Numbered from the stretch's first letter, positions 44,522 through 55,010 are shown. The stretch: 64,000 bases of DNA from Pseudomonadota bacterium (GCA_027624715.1 JAQBTV010000003.1:62001-126000), one strand, 5' to 3'. Translations and numbers: made by a program. Notes: generated by a model not told the origin, from the letters alone.

Positions 44522-45850
44522 ATGAAAATGCGTCTTAACACCTTCTTCGCAATTTATATGCAGACTAACGTGTTACGCATGCTGTTTCTGGGCTTCTCGG
44601 CTGGGCTACCACTACTTCTAATCTTTGGAACGCTTTCTTTTTGGCTCAGAGAGGCTGGGCATGAGCTCTCAACCATTGGTTTTTTTTCGTGGATAGGTTT
44701 GGTATATGCCTTTAAATGGGCCTGGTCTCCTCTAGTAGACCAAATGCCAATCCCGGTGCTCACCACAAAGCTGGGCAGGAGAAGGGCGTGGCTTTTGCTA
44801 TCACAAATTATGGTGGGCATTAGCCTCATCGGGATTGCTACGACAGATCCCGCACAAGGGCTATCTGTTCTAATCGGATTTGCCATCCTAACTGCATTCG
44901 CGTCAGCATCTCAGGATATCGCGCTGGATGCGTTCCGTATTGAGTCAGGGCTCATTGAGGAACAAGGAGCCATGGCAGCGACATATCAAATAGGATACCG
45001 AATCGCCATGATTACATCTTCGGCAGGCACCCTACTTTTAGCATCATGGTTTGACCATACGGAAAACTTATACGAACCAGAGCCTTGGATGTACGCATAC
45101 ATATTCATGTCAGCACTCATGTTGGTTGGCATTACAACTACGATGCTGTCTCCAGAACCAGTGGTGCAGGATTATGGTCAAACTCAGGGTCTCAACACGC
45201 AATCGAGAATTCAGCGGTTGATGAACTGGCTAAAAAATGCAGCGATCATGCCTTTTTTAGATTTTATTCGACACTATCGGCTTCAGGCTATTTTATTGCT
45301 TGCCATGATTAGTCTTTACAGAATCTCGGATATTGTCATGGGCGTAATGTCTAATCCCTTCTATCTTGACATGGGCTTTTCTAAGCAAGAGATTGCGATG
45401 ATTTCAAAAATATTTGGCGTCATCATGACTATTTTAGGAGCTCTCGTTGGCGGGTCACTCATCAAGCACCTCGGCATCTTCAAAATCCTTCTTATCGGCG
45501 CGGCTCTAAGTAGCCTAACGAACCTACTGTTTGCATGGATTTCGGTCAACGAGCCCTCCATCGGCGCTCTAACACTGACCGTGAGCGCTGATAATTTCAG
45601 CGCTGGAATTGCGAGTGCAGCATTCATTGCTTATCTCTCTAGCCTCACAAATATTCAATATTCTGCGACTCAGTACGCACTATTTAGCTCGTTAATGTTT
45701 TTATTTCCGAAATCAATCGCGGGCTGGTCTGGCGTATTTGTTGAGCAGTGGGGGTATACCTACTTCTTTATCACAACAGCCCTTATCGGCGTGCCAAGCC
45801 TGATACTGGTTTGGTTCATTAGGAAAATCTCTTTAGCCCGGCGATCCTAG
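44522..45850 (+). CDS. ampG: AmpG-like muropeptide permease (MFS)
   Basis: Twelve-helix MFS protein. The N-terminus MLFLGFSAGLPLLLIFGTLSF and the first loop YAFKWAWSPLVDQM match AmpG, the importer of anhydro-muropeptides for peptidoglycan recycling; the ASASQDIALDAFRIE helix is another AmpG hallmark. Length 442 is a little shorter than E. coli AmpG (491) but normal for proteobacterial forms. It lies 35 bases after the exonuclease gene on the same strand. Substrate is inferred from family similarity. Confidence 0.88.
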   Translation: MKMRLNTFFAIYMQTNVLRMLFLGFSAGLPLLLIFGTLSFWLREAGHELSTIGFFSWIGLVYAFKWAWSPLVDQMPIPVLTTKLGRRRAWLLLSQIMVGISLIGIATTDPAQGLSVLIGFAILTAFASASQDIALDAFRIESGLIEEQGAMAATYQIGYRIAMITSSAGTLLLASWFDHTENLYEPEPWMYAYIFMSALMLVGITTTMLSPEPVVQDYGQTQGLNTQSRIQRLMNWLKNAAIMPFLDFIRHYRLQAILLLAMISLYRISDIVMGVMSNPFYLDMGFSKQEIAMISKIFGVIMTILGALVGGSLIKHLGIFKILLIGAALSSLTNLLFAWISVNEPSIGALTLTVSADNFSAGIASAAFIAYLSSLTNIQYSATQYALFSSLMFLFPKSIAGWSGVFVEQWGYTYFFITTALIGVPSLILVWFIRKISLARRS

Positions 45851-45872
45851 GTTCCATCAATAATCGGTCGCT

Positions 45873-46481
45873 TCATTTTTTGTCCTTATCGAATCGATAA
45901 ATCGCGAGAGCTCCCAATAAATTAGGGAAGACATCTATTGGTTGGCTACTTTCATTGATTACGACTCGATCGAGAATACGAACGTTATGACTTGAGCAAA
46001 AGTTTTCAAAATCATTAATCGTTAAGACATGAATATTCGGCGTGTCGTACCACTGATAAGGTAGCTCCTTTGACACAGGCGCTTGCCCAAAGAAAATTTG
46101 TAGGCGGACACGCCAAAATCCAAAATTAGGAAAGGTCACAATAACCTGCCTACCAACACGTAGCATCTCATCAATAATAGCCTCAGTTTGATGGACAGCT
46201 TGCAATGTCAAGGATAGGACAACGTAATCAAAAGCCGCGTCGCCAAAGCCCGCTAACCCTTGCTCCAAGTCAGATTGAACGACGTTGATACCATTGCTTA
46301 AACTTGCGAGTACGTTGCGGTCATCTTTCTCCACACCATACCCAGCTACATTTCTTGTTTTTTTAAGATGTACCAATAATGATCCATCGCCGCAACCCAG
46401 ATCGAGCACGGTCGACCTATCTCGAATCATCTCAGTAATGATTTGGTGATCCTGGCGCCCGGCTTTTTTATAACTACTCAT
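45873..46481 (-). CDS. metW: Methionine biosynthesis protein MetW
   Basis: Class I methyltransferase-fold protein that is co-encoded with MetX and needed for its activity in several proteobacteria. The SAM-like motif [15 protein letters not shown] (about 28-42), then [13 protein letters not shown] and [14 protein letters not shown] (about 118-131), are highly typical of MetW. The start ATG lies eight bases before the metX stop end (ATGAGTAG overlap), so translation is coupled. A longer frame reaches into metX but has no homology. Length 202 is standard. Confidence 0.94.
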   Translation of the reverse strand: MSSYKKAGRQDHQIITEMIRDRSTVLDLGCGDGSLLVHLKKTRNVAGYGVEKDDRNVLASLSNGINVVQSDLEQGLAGFGDAAFDYVVLSLTLQAVHQTEAIIDEMLRVGRQVIVTFPNFGFWRVRLQIFFGQAPVSKELPYQWYDTPNIHVLTINDFENFCSSHNVRILDRVVINESSQPIDVFPNLLGALAIYRFDKDKK

Positions 46482-47613
46482 CCTTACCCTCTTTCCAAAC
46501 CCGGTCAAAATAAACGCCAATCAAGCTGTGGTATACCGGCTCATCCATTAAAAATGCATCATGTCCATGTGGTAAATCAATTTCCGCATAGGACACGTTC
46601 AACTTATTCGCGACCAGTGCGTCAACAATCTCCCTAGAGCGTTTTGGAGAGAATCGCCAATCAGAAGTAAACGAAATGACTAAGTAATTGGCTTGAGCGT
46701 GACTCAGAGTTGCGGAGAGTTTGCCAGAATATTTAGCAGCCGGATCAAAATAATCAAGCGCTTTGGTAATACGCAGATAGGTATTGGCATCGAAGATCTC
46801 CGCGAATTTATCCCCTTGATGTCTCAAATAAGACTCAATTTGAAACTCGGTATCAAAGTTAAACTTCAAGACATCTTCTCGTAAGCTCCGCCCAAATTTA
46901 ACGTCCATGGCATCGTCTGACAGATACGTAATGTGCCCAATCATACGAGCAATCTTCAAACCACTGCGCGGCAAGACGTGTCGCTGATAAAAATCACCGC
47001 CATAAAACTCCGGGTCCAAAGTGATGGCTTGTCGCGCAACTTCATTAAATGCAATATTTTGCGCTGACAGCTTCGGCGCAGCAGCCACGATAACGGCATT
47101 TTTTAGTCGCGTAGGTTGATCAATTGTCCACTGCAGAGCTTGCATACCTCCCAAACTGCCACCAATGACTGCTGCTAAAGTCTTTATGCCAAGTTTTGTC
47201 GCAAGCCTTGCCTGTGTCTCAACCCAATCCTCTACCGTCACCATAGGAAATGTGCTGCCCCAAGGTTCCGTCGTTAAAGGATTAATGGACGACGGGCCAG
47301 TTGACCCATGGCAACCCCCTAGATTATTGACTCCAATCACAAAAAAACGATTGGTATCCAGCGGTTTTCCGGGACCAATCAAATTGTCCCACCACCCTAT
47401 AGTATTTCTGTCTCCATTATAGGTCCCGGCCACATGGTGCGAGGCATTAAGAGCGTGACACACAAGAACGGCATTTGTTTTTTGCTCATTAAGCGTGCCG
47501 TAGGTTTCAAAAGTGAGCTGGTACTTCGGTAACGTCTCACCACATTTGAGCAAAATAGGCTCATCAAACATTATGTGTTGAGGGTGCACATCACCAATCG
47601 ATGCTCTCGTCAT
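46474..47613 (-). CDS. metX: Homoserine O-acyltransferase MetX
   Basis: Alpha/beta-hydrolase-fold enzyme acylating homoserine at the first committed step of methionine synthesis. The nucleophile Ser153 is in [10 protein letters not shown]; the Asp and His of the triad are in VSFTSDWRF and [14 protein letters not shown]. The early NLLGxCHGSTGP-like part ([15 protein letters not shown]) is typical. Length 379 matches the family. Acetyl versus succinyl donor cannot be settled by eye; both occur among proteobacterial MetX enzymes. MetW overlaps its 3' end. Confidence 0.93.
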   Translation of the reverse strand: MTRASIGDVHPQHIMFDEPILLKCGETLPKYQLTFETYGTLNEQKTNAVLVCHALNASHHVAGTYNGDRNTIGWWDNLIGPGKPLDTNRFFVIGVNNLGGCHGSTGPSSINPLTTEPWGSTFPMVTVEDWVETQARLATKLGIKTLAAVIGGSLGGMQALQWTIDQPTRLKNAVIVAAAPKLSAQNIAFNEVARQAITLDPEFYGGDFYQRHVLPRSGLKIARMIGHITYLSDDAMDVKFGRSLREDVLKFNFDTEFQIESYLRHQGDKFAEIFDANTYLRITKALDYFDPAAKYSGKLSATLSHAQANYLVISFTSDWRFSPKRSREIVDALVANKLNVSYAEIDLPHGHDAFLMDEPVYHSLIGVYFDRVWKEGKDE

Positions 47614-47646
47614 TAACGCTACCTTATGGCAATGAGGACATTAAAC

Positions 47647-47681
47647 TTGGGTGCAGCCCAAAACACATCTAGGACACCCAA
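47647..47681 (-). promoter_or_regulatory. Competing hairpins in the metX leader
   Basis: On the minus strand, TTGGGTG (47681-47675) and CACCCAA (47653-47647) can pair over 7 bases, while a nearer TTGGG (47661-47657) can pair with the same CCCAA in a tight hairpin. The two stems exclude each other, as in attenuators. No T-run or known SAM-riboswitch pattern is evident. Confidence 0.35.
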
Positions 47682-47684
47682 AAC

Positions 47685-48176
47685 CTAAATACTACCTTTG
47701 GACAGTTGAACCATAATTCTCGTCGCTGCTTCAGCTGCCATATCGTCGATTAAAGAACCCTCTTCACTCGATTTCGCAGCAATATCTTGATCGCTATAAG
47801 TTATTTTCCGATGTAATACGACCTGGCTATCTAACACATTAGATGCATCTTGCGGTGCGTAGATTCTAAACTGAACCAAGTAACTTAACTCATACTCATC
47901 GACTCTACCTGAGTTCGATAATACCGAAATCGTCCGAGTCGAATTTTCTGCAAGAACGCTGATTACAACCTCTGCTGCTGACGCGGCGCCAACAAGCATG
48001 TCCTTATGTTTTCTTTCTATCTTTTTCTTGAGCGCTCTAGCCACTCGAGAATCCACATCTGCCTGTACATGGACCGTCTGGTAGGGAATCTCGTAGCTAC
48101 CTTTAAGCTTAAACCCGCAACTCGTTATCGCAAAAGCAAAGAGTAATAACAGCAGTTTTATTCTAATTGTAGTCAT
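47685..48176 (-). CDS. lptE: LPS-assembly lipoprotein LptE
   Basis: Outer-membrane lipoprotein that plugs the LptD channel for lipopolysaccharide export. The signal peptide LLLLLFAFAITSCGFKLKG ends in lipobox ITSC with the lipidated Cys at about residue 20, and the mature CGFKLKG start is the family hallmark. The rest is short and beta-rich with a VHVQADVDSRVARALKKKI segment. ATG 48176 gives a clean lipoprotein signal; TTG 48191 is possible. It lies 20 bases downstream of leuS, the usual order. The expected next gene holA is not here. Confidence 0.9.
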   Translation of the reverse strand: MTTIRIKLLLLLFAFAITSCGFKLKGSYEIPYQTVHVQADVDSRVARALKKKIERKHKDMLVGAASAAEVVISVLAENSTRTISVLSNSGRVDEYELSYLVQFRIYAPQDASNVLDSQVVLHRKITYSDQDIAAKSSEEGSLIDDMAAEAATRIMVQLSKGSI

Positions 48177-48196
48177 TAACTTTGGATACAATCGGA

Positions 48197-50803
48197 TTAA
48201 ATAACAATATTTACTAATCGGCCTGGGACGAGTACGATTTTTTTTATCGCTTGACTCTGAACATAATTCTGCACCAACTCATCCCCTAACGCTATGTCTT
48301 CAACCTCCTCTTTCGAGGCAGATGCTGAAACAGTTATCTTGCTACGCAGTTTCCCATTAACCTGGACTACAAGCTCTATCTCGTCTCGAACTAACGCCGC
48401 TTCATCGACTTGTGGCCACGAAGCATATTGTAAGTCCCCCTCAAAATTCAGTTCATTCCATAGATACTCTGTAATATGAGGCACTATAGGAAATAAGATT
48501 TTCATTAAGATGCAAAATCCCTCAGCACGCAAAATCGCATTTTCAGCTTGATTCAAATGCGCGTCTTCGATCCGTTCAAGAGTGTTAAGCATTTTCATAC
48601 CTGCCGAAGCCACCGTATTAAATTGCTTTCGTTGGTAATCAAAGTTAGCCTGCTTTAATAGAACATGCAAATCTCGACGTAAGGCTCTCGCCTCTCCAGT
48701 TTCAACTACAGATCCACCCAAAGTTAATCCCTCTGCGATAGATCCCTGAAACTGATAACCAAACCGCCAAAGCCTCTTCAAAAAACGATAAGCACCTTCT
48801 ACCCCATCATCGTTCCAAGCCAGCGTATCCTCCGGTGGAGATGTGAACATCATGAAAAATCGAGCCGTATCGGCGCCATATCGATCAATGAGTAACTGCG
48901 GATCAACACCGTTATTTTTTGACTTCGACATCGTTCGAATACCGCCAGCCTCCACCATTTGGCCATCTCCGATTAACTGCTGACCTATTCGCTTGCCACT
49001 GTCATCAAATATTAGTTCCACATCTTGGGGATTGAAGTAAGAGACTCGACCTGAATCTTCTGTCCTAAAGAATATTTCGTTTAGGACCATGCCCTGCGTC
49101 AACAAGTTTGAGAACGGCTCACTGATCTCGGTGACATCAAGGTCGCGCATCACTTTAGTCCAGAATCGTGAATACAATAAATGCAGAATTGCGTGCTCAA
49201 TGCCACCGATGTACTGGTCAACCGGTAACCAATAATTGACCCGCTCATCCACCATCCCGCTACTTGCATCCGCGCTAGCAAACCGCAAAAAATACCATGA
49301 CGAATCCACAAACGTATCCATAGTATCGGTTTCCCTTTGTGCGTCTTGCCCACAGGTCGGACATTTGCAGTATAAAAAGTCCAAGCGTTTATTCAAGGGG
49401 TTTCCTGACCCATCCGGAACGCAGTCTTCTGGCAAGACGACGGGAAGATCCGCCTCGGGAACCGGCACATCACCGCAAGACTCACAATGAATTATTGGAA
49501 TTGGGGTTCCCCAATACCTTTGCCTTGATATCCCCCAATCGCGAAGGCGCCATTGCGTATGTCTTTCGCCTAAATTCTGCGCCAATAGCTCTTTAGAAAT
49601 AACTTCTACCGATTCATCAAAATTCAAACCATCATACGGACCCGAGTTAACACACAAACCTTTATCCACATACCATTCGCGCCACGCATCGGTAGAGTAC
49701 TGTTTTCCAGGAACCTCGATGACCTGTTGGATGCCGATGCCGTATTTCTTCGCAAATAAGAAATCTCGCTCATCGTGGGCAGGGACACCCATAACCGCGC
49801 CCTCTCCATAGGCCATCAAAACATAATTGCCGACCCAAACTTCTACCTGACGCCCATCTAGGGGATGTGTGACGAAAATACCCGTTGGGATCCCTTTTTT
49901 TTCCAAAGCGGCGATATCTGCTTCCATCGTGCTGCCTTGTTTACACTGCTCAATAAATGCCGCGATCTTAGGATTAGACTTAGCTGCATACTCAGCAATG
50001 CTATGTTCGGCCGCAACCGCGCAGAATGTCACGCCCATAATCGTATCCGCACGGGTCGTAAAAACTCTCAGAATCTCCTTTTTACACCCTAACGAATAGG
50101 AGAAAGACACGTTCACACCCTCGCTAAGGCCGATCCAATTAGCCTGCATTGTTTTCACTCGGTCCGGCCAACCAGGCAAGTTTTCCAGCGCCTCCAGCAA
50201 CTCGCGCGCGTACTCAGTGATACGCATGTAATACATCGGGATTTCGCGTTTTTCTACTAAAGCTCCCGTCCTCCAACCTCGACCATCAATTACTTGTTCA
50301 TTGGCCAACACCGTTTGATCGACCGGGTCCCAATTAACAGTTCCTGTCTTCCGGTAAACGAGGCCTTTTTCAAGCATTTTAGTGAAAAGCCACTGATTCC
50401 AACGATAGTAGGTAGGATCACAAGTGGCCAGTTCTCGACTCCAATCAATAGCAAACCCCAGCGATTGGAGCTGTTTTTTCATGTACACAATATTGTCGCG
50501 AGTCCACTTAGATGGAGGCACACCATTAGCCATTGCCGCATTTTCCGCTGGCAACCCAAACGCGTCCCAACCCATTGGCTGCAGGACGTTGTAACCGTTC
50601 ATTCGATGATATCGAGTCAACACGTCGCCAATAGTGTAGTTGCGCACGTGCCCCATGTGTAGCTTACCCGAAGGATAAGGAAACATAGACAAGCAATAAT
50701 ATTTAGGCTTACGGTGATCTTCTAACGACTTAAACGATTCGTTCTCGACCCAACGCGTTTGAGTCTCAGCTTCTATCAGCGAGGGATGGTATTGACTTTC
50801 CAT
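48197..50803 (-). CDS. leuS: Leucyl-tRNA synthetase
   Basis: Class I synthetase, 868 residues, normal length. The HIGH motif [10 protein letters not shown] is near 47-56, the CP1 editing domain near 220-420 has [16 protein letters not shown] and [12 protein letters not shown], and the KMSKS loop reads [12 protein letters not shown] near 630. Zinc-type Cys pairs (CESCGD and CKCPTCGQ) lie near 455 and 495. The catalytic elements appear complete. The ATG at 50803 is preceded by a divergent spacer shared with the phosphoribulokinase gene. Confidence 0.97.
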   Translation of the reverse strand: MESQYHPSLIEAETQTRWVENESFKSLEDHRKPKYYCLSMFPYPSGKLHMGHVRNYTIGDVLTRYHRMNGYNVLQPMGWDAFGLPAENAAMANGVPPSKWTRDNIVYMKKQLQSLGFAIDWSRELATCDPTYYRWNQWLFTKMLEKGLVYRKTGTVNWDPVDQTVLANEQVIDGRGWRTGALVEKREIPMYYMRITEYARELLEALENLPGWPDRVKTMQANWIGLSEGVNVSFSYSLGCKKEILRVFTTRADTIMGVTFCAVAAEHSIAEYAAKSNPKIAAFIEQCKQGSTMEADIAALEKKGIPTGIFVTHPLDGRQVEVWVGNYVLMAYGEGAVMGVPAHDERDFLFAKKYGIGIQQVIEVPGKQYSTDAWREWYVDKGLCVNSGPYDGLNFDESVEVISKELLAQNLGERHTQWRLRDWGISRQRYWGTPIPIIHCESCGDVPVPEADLPVVLPEDCVPDGSGNPLNKRLDFLYCKCPTCGQDAQRETDTMDTFVDSSWYFLRFASADASSGMVDERVNYWLPVDQYIGGIEHAILHLLYSRFWTKVMRDLDVTEISEPFSNLLTQGMVLNEIFFRTEDSGRVSYFNPQDVELIFDDSGKRIGQQLIGDGQMVEAGGIRTMSKSKNNGVDPQLLIDRYGADTARFFMMFTSPPEDTLAWNDDGVEGAYRFLKRLWRFGYQFQGSIAEGLTLGGSVVETGEARALRRDLHVLLKQANFDYQRKQFNTVASAGMKMLNTLERIEDAHLNQAENAILRAEGFCILMKILFPIVPHITEYLWNELNFEGDLQYASWPQVDEAALVRDEIELVVQVNGKLRSKITVSASASKEEVEDIALGDELVQNYVQSQAIKKIVLVPGRLVNIVI

Positions 50804-50943
50804 GAGCTACCAATGTTGTAAACTAATGTCTAATTATAACTTTAGGTCTACGGTAATGAGGCTCAAATTTGCATTTGGGCAGATATGCACTATGAAAAAG
50901 TCACAGTCTGTCATAAACCTATTACTAATATAGTGCAAAACCA
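50804..50943. promoter_or_regulatory. Divergent spacer between leuS and phosphoribulokinase genes
   Basis: 140 bases with no gene. CTGTCATAAACCTATTAC at 50908-50925 matches 15 of 18 positions of the Pho-box consensus but ends only 18 bases before the ATG and lacks a -10 at the expected place (50936-50941). TAATAT at 50926-50931 is a weak -10 alternative. I regard promoter positions here as unresolved. Confidence 0.3.
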
Positions 50944-51828
50944 ATGTCCCGAGCACACCCAATTATTGCGGTCACAGGTGCGTCTGGTGCTGGCACCACC
51001 AGCGTTCAGCATACCTTCAAATCGATCTGTGCCCAGGCGAAATTTAGAGCCGTTTTTGTGGAAGGGGACAGCTTCCATCGATACGCGCGCGAAGAGATGC
51101 GCAAGCTAATCGATGCCTGGGAACGTACAGCAGGACGAACAATCAGTCATTTCGGTCCAGAAGCTAACCTGCTTGAGAAACTAGAAGCGCTGTTTAGCGA
51201 TTACGGCCGCGTGGGGTTAGGTCGTGCACGAATATACTTACATGATGAAAACACTGCTAGAGCTTATGGGCGAAAAGCAGGCGCCTTCACAGAATGGTCA
51301 GACATTGAAGCGGGATCTGACCTGCTTATCTATGAAGGATTACATGGAGGCGCCATCACAGACGTCGTAAATATTGCGCAACATGTCGACTTATTAATCG
51401 GCGTCACGCCAACGATCAACCTTGAATGGATTCAGAAGCTGCACCGCGATCAAAAAGATAGGGGGCATTCCGTAGAAGATGTCACGCAAACCATACTGAG
51501 ACGAATGCCCGACTACATTGAACATATCGTTCCACAATATTCTCGAACACATATCAACTTCCAGAGAGTTCCGACTGTTGACACATCTAACCCATTTGCA
51601 AATACTGGGATTCCCAGCCCCAACGAGAGTTTAATCGTCATCAGATTTACTTCTCCTAGTCAGCAAGAGATTGACGATATAATCAACTCCGTTCACGGTT
51701 CATTCCAAAGTAAGGAAGACAGCGTTGTCGTTCCTGGTCAAGCTTTTGAGCAAACGTTAGAGCTCGTTCTTAAGCCCAGAGTCACTAAACTCGTCGCAAA
51801 TAGCCGTCAAGAGCGAGCCAAAAAATGA
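50944..51828 (+). CDS. prkB: Phosphoribulokinase (class I, prokaryotic type)
   Basis: Phosphorylates ribulose 5-phosphate at the expense of ATP, the step that feeds RuBisCO. The P-loop GASGAGTTS is at about 12-20, EGDSFHR near 38-44, the FGPEANLLEKLE segment near 68-79, EGLHGG near 132-137 and RDQKDRGHS near 170-178; these are typical of the 290-residue bacterial octameric type. Nothing else of the Calvin cycle lies in the window, and the neighbours are leuS and uvrD. It may be a Calvin-type enzyme encoded apart from RuBisCO or a non-photosynthetic PrkB-type paralogue; the symbol is tentative. Confidence 0.85.
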   Translation: MSRAHPIIAVTGASGAGTTSVQHTFKSICAQAKFRAVFVEGDSFHRYAREEMRKLIDAWERTAGRTISHFGPEANLLEKLEALFSDYGRVGLGRARIYLHDENTARAYGRKAGAFTEWSDIEAGSDLLIYEGLHGGAITDVVNIAQHVDLLIGVTPTINLEWIQKLHRDQKDRGHSVEDVTQTILRRMPDYIEHIVPQYSRTHINFQRVPTVDTSNPFANTGIPSPNESLIVIRFTSPSQQEIDDIINSVHGSFQSKEDSVVVPGQAFEQTLELVLKPRVTKLVANSRQERAKK

Positions 51829-51854
51829 TATCAAAAATTGCAATACCTCATTGA

Positions 51855-54050
51855 ATGTCTGAAATTCTGCATGGGCTCAACGAGCCACAAATAGAAGCCA
51901 CTACCCACTCGAGCTCCTCAATTCTAGTTTTAGCTGGCGCAGGCTCCGGCAAGACGAGGGTATTAACTACCCGGATCGTGTGGCTGATACAAACTGGCCA
52001 AATCAACCCCTTCGAGTTGTTGGCCGTAACATTCACCAATAAGGCAGCAAAGGAGATGTTGCTACGCATCACCGCGATGTTGCCCATCAACACACGCGGC
52101 ATGTGGATAGGGACCTTTCATGGCCTGTGTAACCGCCTTCTTAGAAGCCATCACCGAGAAGCAAATTTACCGCAAACGTTTCAAATACTGGATTCTGCAG
52201 ATCAGCTATCACTCATTAAACGCGTGATGAAAAGTTTATCAATTGACGAAAATAGATATCCATTCAGACAAGCACAATATTTTATCAACACCAATAAAGA
52301 AGAAGGATCGCGTCCAGATAAAGCAGAGAGCGTCGACGAATTTAGTCGCACGCTCATTGATATCTACCGGGAATATGATCGAGCCTGCGCCCATGAAGGC
52401 GTTGTAGATTTTTCCGAGCTCTTACTTCGATCCTATGAACTATTAACCAAAAACGAGCGGCTACTGCAACATTATCAAAATCGCTTCAAACATATCCTTG
52501 TCGACGAATTTCAAGACACCAATAAACTCCAATATGTATGGCTAAAACTTTTAGCGAACGGTGGGGCATGCGTCATGGCCGTAGGAGATGACGACCAATC
52601 CATCTATGCGTTTCGGGGGGCACACTCCAGAAACATGCTCAGTTTTGAAACAGATTTCTCAATTCAAAAGGTAGTCAAACTTGAGCAAAACTATCGCTCC
52701 CACGGCAACATTCTGGACGGTGCTAATGCGTTAATAAAAAATAATAGTCAGCGTCTTGGGAAAAATCTTTGGACAGATCAAGGCGAAGGCGAACCTATTC
52801 GGGTCTTCCGCGCCATGACAGACGGAGAGGAGGCCTCCTTCATCATTGAAGAAGTACAGGCGCTTCGGAACTCTGGGCTCAACCTCAAAAATATTGCGTT
52901 GCTGTATCGATCCAACGCCCAATCTCGAGTTTTAGAGCACGGCTTATTCAGCACAGGACTTCCATATAAAGTTTACGGGGGATTACGATTTTTCGAACGA
53001 AAAGAAGTAAAACATGCCCTTGCTTATCTCAGATTAATAGCTAACCAAAATGATGATGGTGCATTTCTTAGGATTATCAACTTTCCGACGCGTGGCATTG
53101 GAAACCGCACCATCGAACAAATACGCGATATTGCCGAACGTAATGGAACGTCGCTATGGCAAGCATCCTGTTTGGCTCCCCCATCGGGTAGAGCCTTTTC
53201 TGCAGTCTCAACTTTCATCACATTAATTGAAAAAATTAAAACTAAGACTGTCGGATTTCTACTCCCGGAGTTGATTGAACATATCAACGAAACCAGTGGG
53301 CTCATTAAGCACTACCAAAAAGAACGTGACGGGCAAGATCGAAATGAGAACCTCAATGAGCTTGTCAACGCTGCTACTGCATTTATCGCGGACCGGACTG
53401 ATACACACTACACAGAACCTCGCATTGATGGCTTTGATGATGGCGATTTAAGCCCTGCTGAAATTGACCCCCTTGTAGACTTTCTTGCGCACGCCTCGCT
53501 CGAAGCAGGCGACAACCAAGCAAGCGTAGGTGAAGACGCACTTCAATTAATGACTGTACACGCAGCCAAAGGACTTGAATTTCATACTGTTTTTATCAGT
53601 GGCTTGGAAGAAGGGTTGTTTCCCCACGAAAACAGCATTAATGAGCACGGCGGGCTAGAAGAAGAACGAAGGCTCATGTACGTTGCTATGACGCGTGCGA
53701 TGCGTCGCCTCTACCTATCTCACTCCCAAATGCGGATGCTTCATGGACAAACACGTTATAACATTGAGTCACGATTTATAGACGAGATCCCTGAAGAATT
53801 ACTGAAAAAAATTAACCATACCAAGACTCACCAACAGACTCCACCCTCCAACAGTTTTACACCCAACATACGCAAGCAGGAAATTACGGAAACTCTTCGC
53901 ATTGGCCAACAAGTACGTCACGCCAAGTTTGGCGTAGGCATCATTGTTCAAACAGAGGGTCAAGGCGGTGACGCGAGACTGCAAGTAAACTTCCGTGCGA
54001 GCGGATTGAAGTGGCTCGCTCTCGAATACGCAAAACTAGCTACCGTTTAG
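51855..54050 (+). CDS. uvrD: DNA helicase II, UvrD/Rep family
   Basis: Superfamily 1A 3'-5' helicase in mismatch and nucleotide-excision repair. Motif I AGAGSGKTRVL is near 30-40, motif Ia AVTFTNKAAKEM, motif II DEFQDTNKLQ near 220, motif III GDDDQSIYAFRGA, motif IV QNYRSH, motif V TVHAAKGLEF and motif VI EERRLMYVAMTRA. The C-terminal basic Tudor-like tail (KFGVGIIVQTEGQG) is also present. Length 731 is typical. It starts 26 bases after the kinase gene, so the two are probably co-transcribed. UvrD rather than Rep by length and C-terminus. Confidence 0.95.
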   Translation: MSEILHGLNEPQIEATTHSSSSILVLAGAGSGKTRVLTTRIVWLIQTGQINPFELLAVTFTNKAAKEMLLRITAMLPINTRGMWIGTFHGLCNRLLRSHHREANLPQTFQILDSADQLSLIKRVMKSLSIDENRYPFRQAQYFINTNKEEGSRPDKAESVDEFSRTLIDIYREYDRACAHEGVVDFSELLLRSYELLTKNERLLQHYQNRFKHILVDEFQDTNKLQYVWLKLLANGGACVMAVGDDDQSIYAFRGAHSRNMLSFETDFSIQKVVKLEQNYRSHGNILDGANALIKNNSQRLGKNLWTDQGEGEPIRVFRAMTDGEEASFIIEEVQALRNSGLNLKNIALLYRSNAQSRVLEHGLFSTGLPYKVYGGLRFFERKEVKHALAYLRLIANQNDDGAFLRIINFPTRGIGNRTIEQIRDIAERNGTSLWQASCLAPPSGRAFSAVSTFITLIEKIKTKTVGFLLPELIEHINETSGLIKHYQKERDGQDRNENLNELVNAATAFIADRTDTHYTEPRIDGFDDGDLSPAEIDPLVDFLAHASLEAGDNQASVGEDALQLMTVHAAKGLEFHTVFISGLEEGLFPHENSINEHGGLEEERRLMYVAMTRAMRRLYLSHSQMRMLHGQTRYNIESRFIDEIPEELLKKINHTKTHQQTPPSNSFTPNIRKQEITETLRIGQQVRHAKFGVGIIVQTEGQGGDARLQVNFRASGLKWLALEYAKLATV

Positions 54051-54065
54051 CCTACCAAGGCCCAT

Positions 54066-55010
54066 TCACGAATTGAAGGTTTGCGGGTGCGCTCGATGAC
54101 TTTGCAAGATTCGTTTAAAGGGATCAGGGGCGTGCGCATGCGTTAGCTCACCTAGTCGCGGTAAATGTAAATCATAAAGTCGCGAAATCCAAAACCTTAG
54201 CGCACCTGCTCGTAACATTGTTGGCCACACCTCTGCCTCAGTCAGGGTAAACTGTCGAACGCTGGTATACCCATTAACCAGCGCGCGCAACTTCACATTA
54301 TCCATAGATCCATCGGCCTTAATGCACCAATCATTCGCCGTTATTGCCACGTCATAAACCCAAGCGTCGACGCACGCAAAATAAAAATCAATGAATCCGC
54401 CTATGTGAGATTTATGAAATAACACGTTATCTCGAAATAGATCACCATGTATAGGCCCTCTAGGAATTAACTGGGTTCCGAATTCTGCTTGATAGGCCAA
54501 CTCGCTTCGAAGCAACTCTGAATCACCTTCGCCCAGAAAACTGTAGATCTCTTCGGACGCGCTAGCCCACCAAGCCTTTCCCCTCAAATTCTCTAGGTGT
54601 CCTTTAAAAGATTGTCCTGCAAGATGCACATGTGCAAGTTGCTCTCCTACTAAATACACGTGGTTACCGGTCGGCTTGTTCGTAGGCGAGCCAGGAATAC
54701 AGCTGACAATAGCTGCTGGCTTACCATTGAGTTCCCCTAAAAAACGATCGTTCAAATTCTTAATAGGCGTAGGTACTGGAACACCATGACTGCTCAGATG
54801 CGCCATCAGATCCAAATAGAAAGGAAGCTCAGATGCGGTTAACTTTTCAAATAAAGTAAGCACAAATACGCCCTGATCGCTATCTAGGAAAAAATTGGTA
54901 TTTTCGATACCGGAGAGGATCCCGCGCAGATTGCTGACCCTACCAATCGAATAGTGTTGTTTTACCCACTGAGCTGCTTCTTCTAAGCTGACTTTCGTAA
55001 AAACTGACAT
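54066..55010 (-). CDS. thrB: Homoserine kinase (APH-fold, type II)
   Basis: Phosphorylates homoserine in threonine synthesis, using the aminoglycoside-phosphotransferase fold rather than the GHMP fold. The catalytic loop HGDLFRDNVLF (about 189-199) and the metal site GFIDFYFACVD (about 206-216) are clear, and the N-terminal YSIGRVSNLRGILSGIENTN matches the betaproteobacterial and pseudomonad ThrB. Length 314 is normal. It is convergent with uvrD at 15 bases and divergent from polA, so it stands alone on its strand. Substrate follows from family identity. Confidence 0.92.
   Translation of the reverse strand: MSVFTKVSLEEAAQWVKQHYSIGRVSNLRGILSGIENTNFFLDSDQGVFVLTLFEKLTASELPFYLDLMAHLSSHGVPVPTPIKNLNDRFLGELNGKPAAIVSCIPGSPTNKPTGNHVYLVGEQLAHVHLAGQSFKGHLENLRGKAWWASASEEIYSFLGEGDSELLRSELAYQAEFGTQLIPRGPIHGDLFRDNVLFHKSHIGGFIDFYFACVDAWVYDVAITANDWCIKADGSMDNVKLRALVNGYTSVRQFTLTEAEVWPTMLRAGALRFWISRLYDLHLPRLGELTHAHAPDPFKRILQSHRAHPQTFNS

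Noticed and set aside
47614-47684. SAM riboswitch upstream of metX
   Set aside because: The leader is only 71 bases and shows none of the conserved SAM-I, SAM-II or SAM-IV core bases; only alternative hairpins are kept as an observation.
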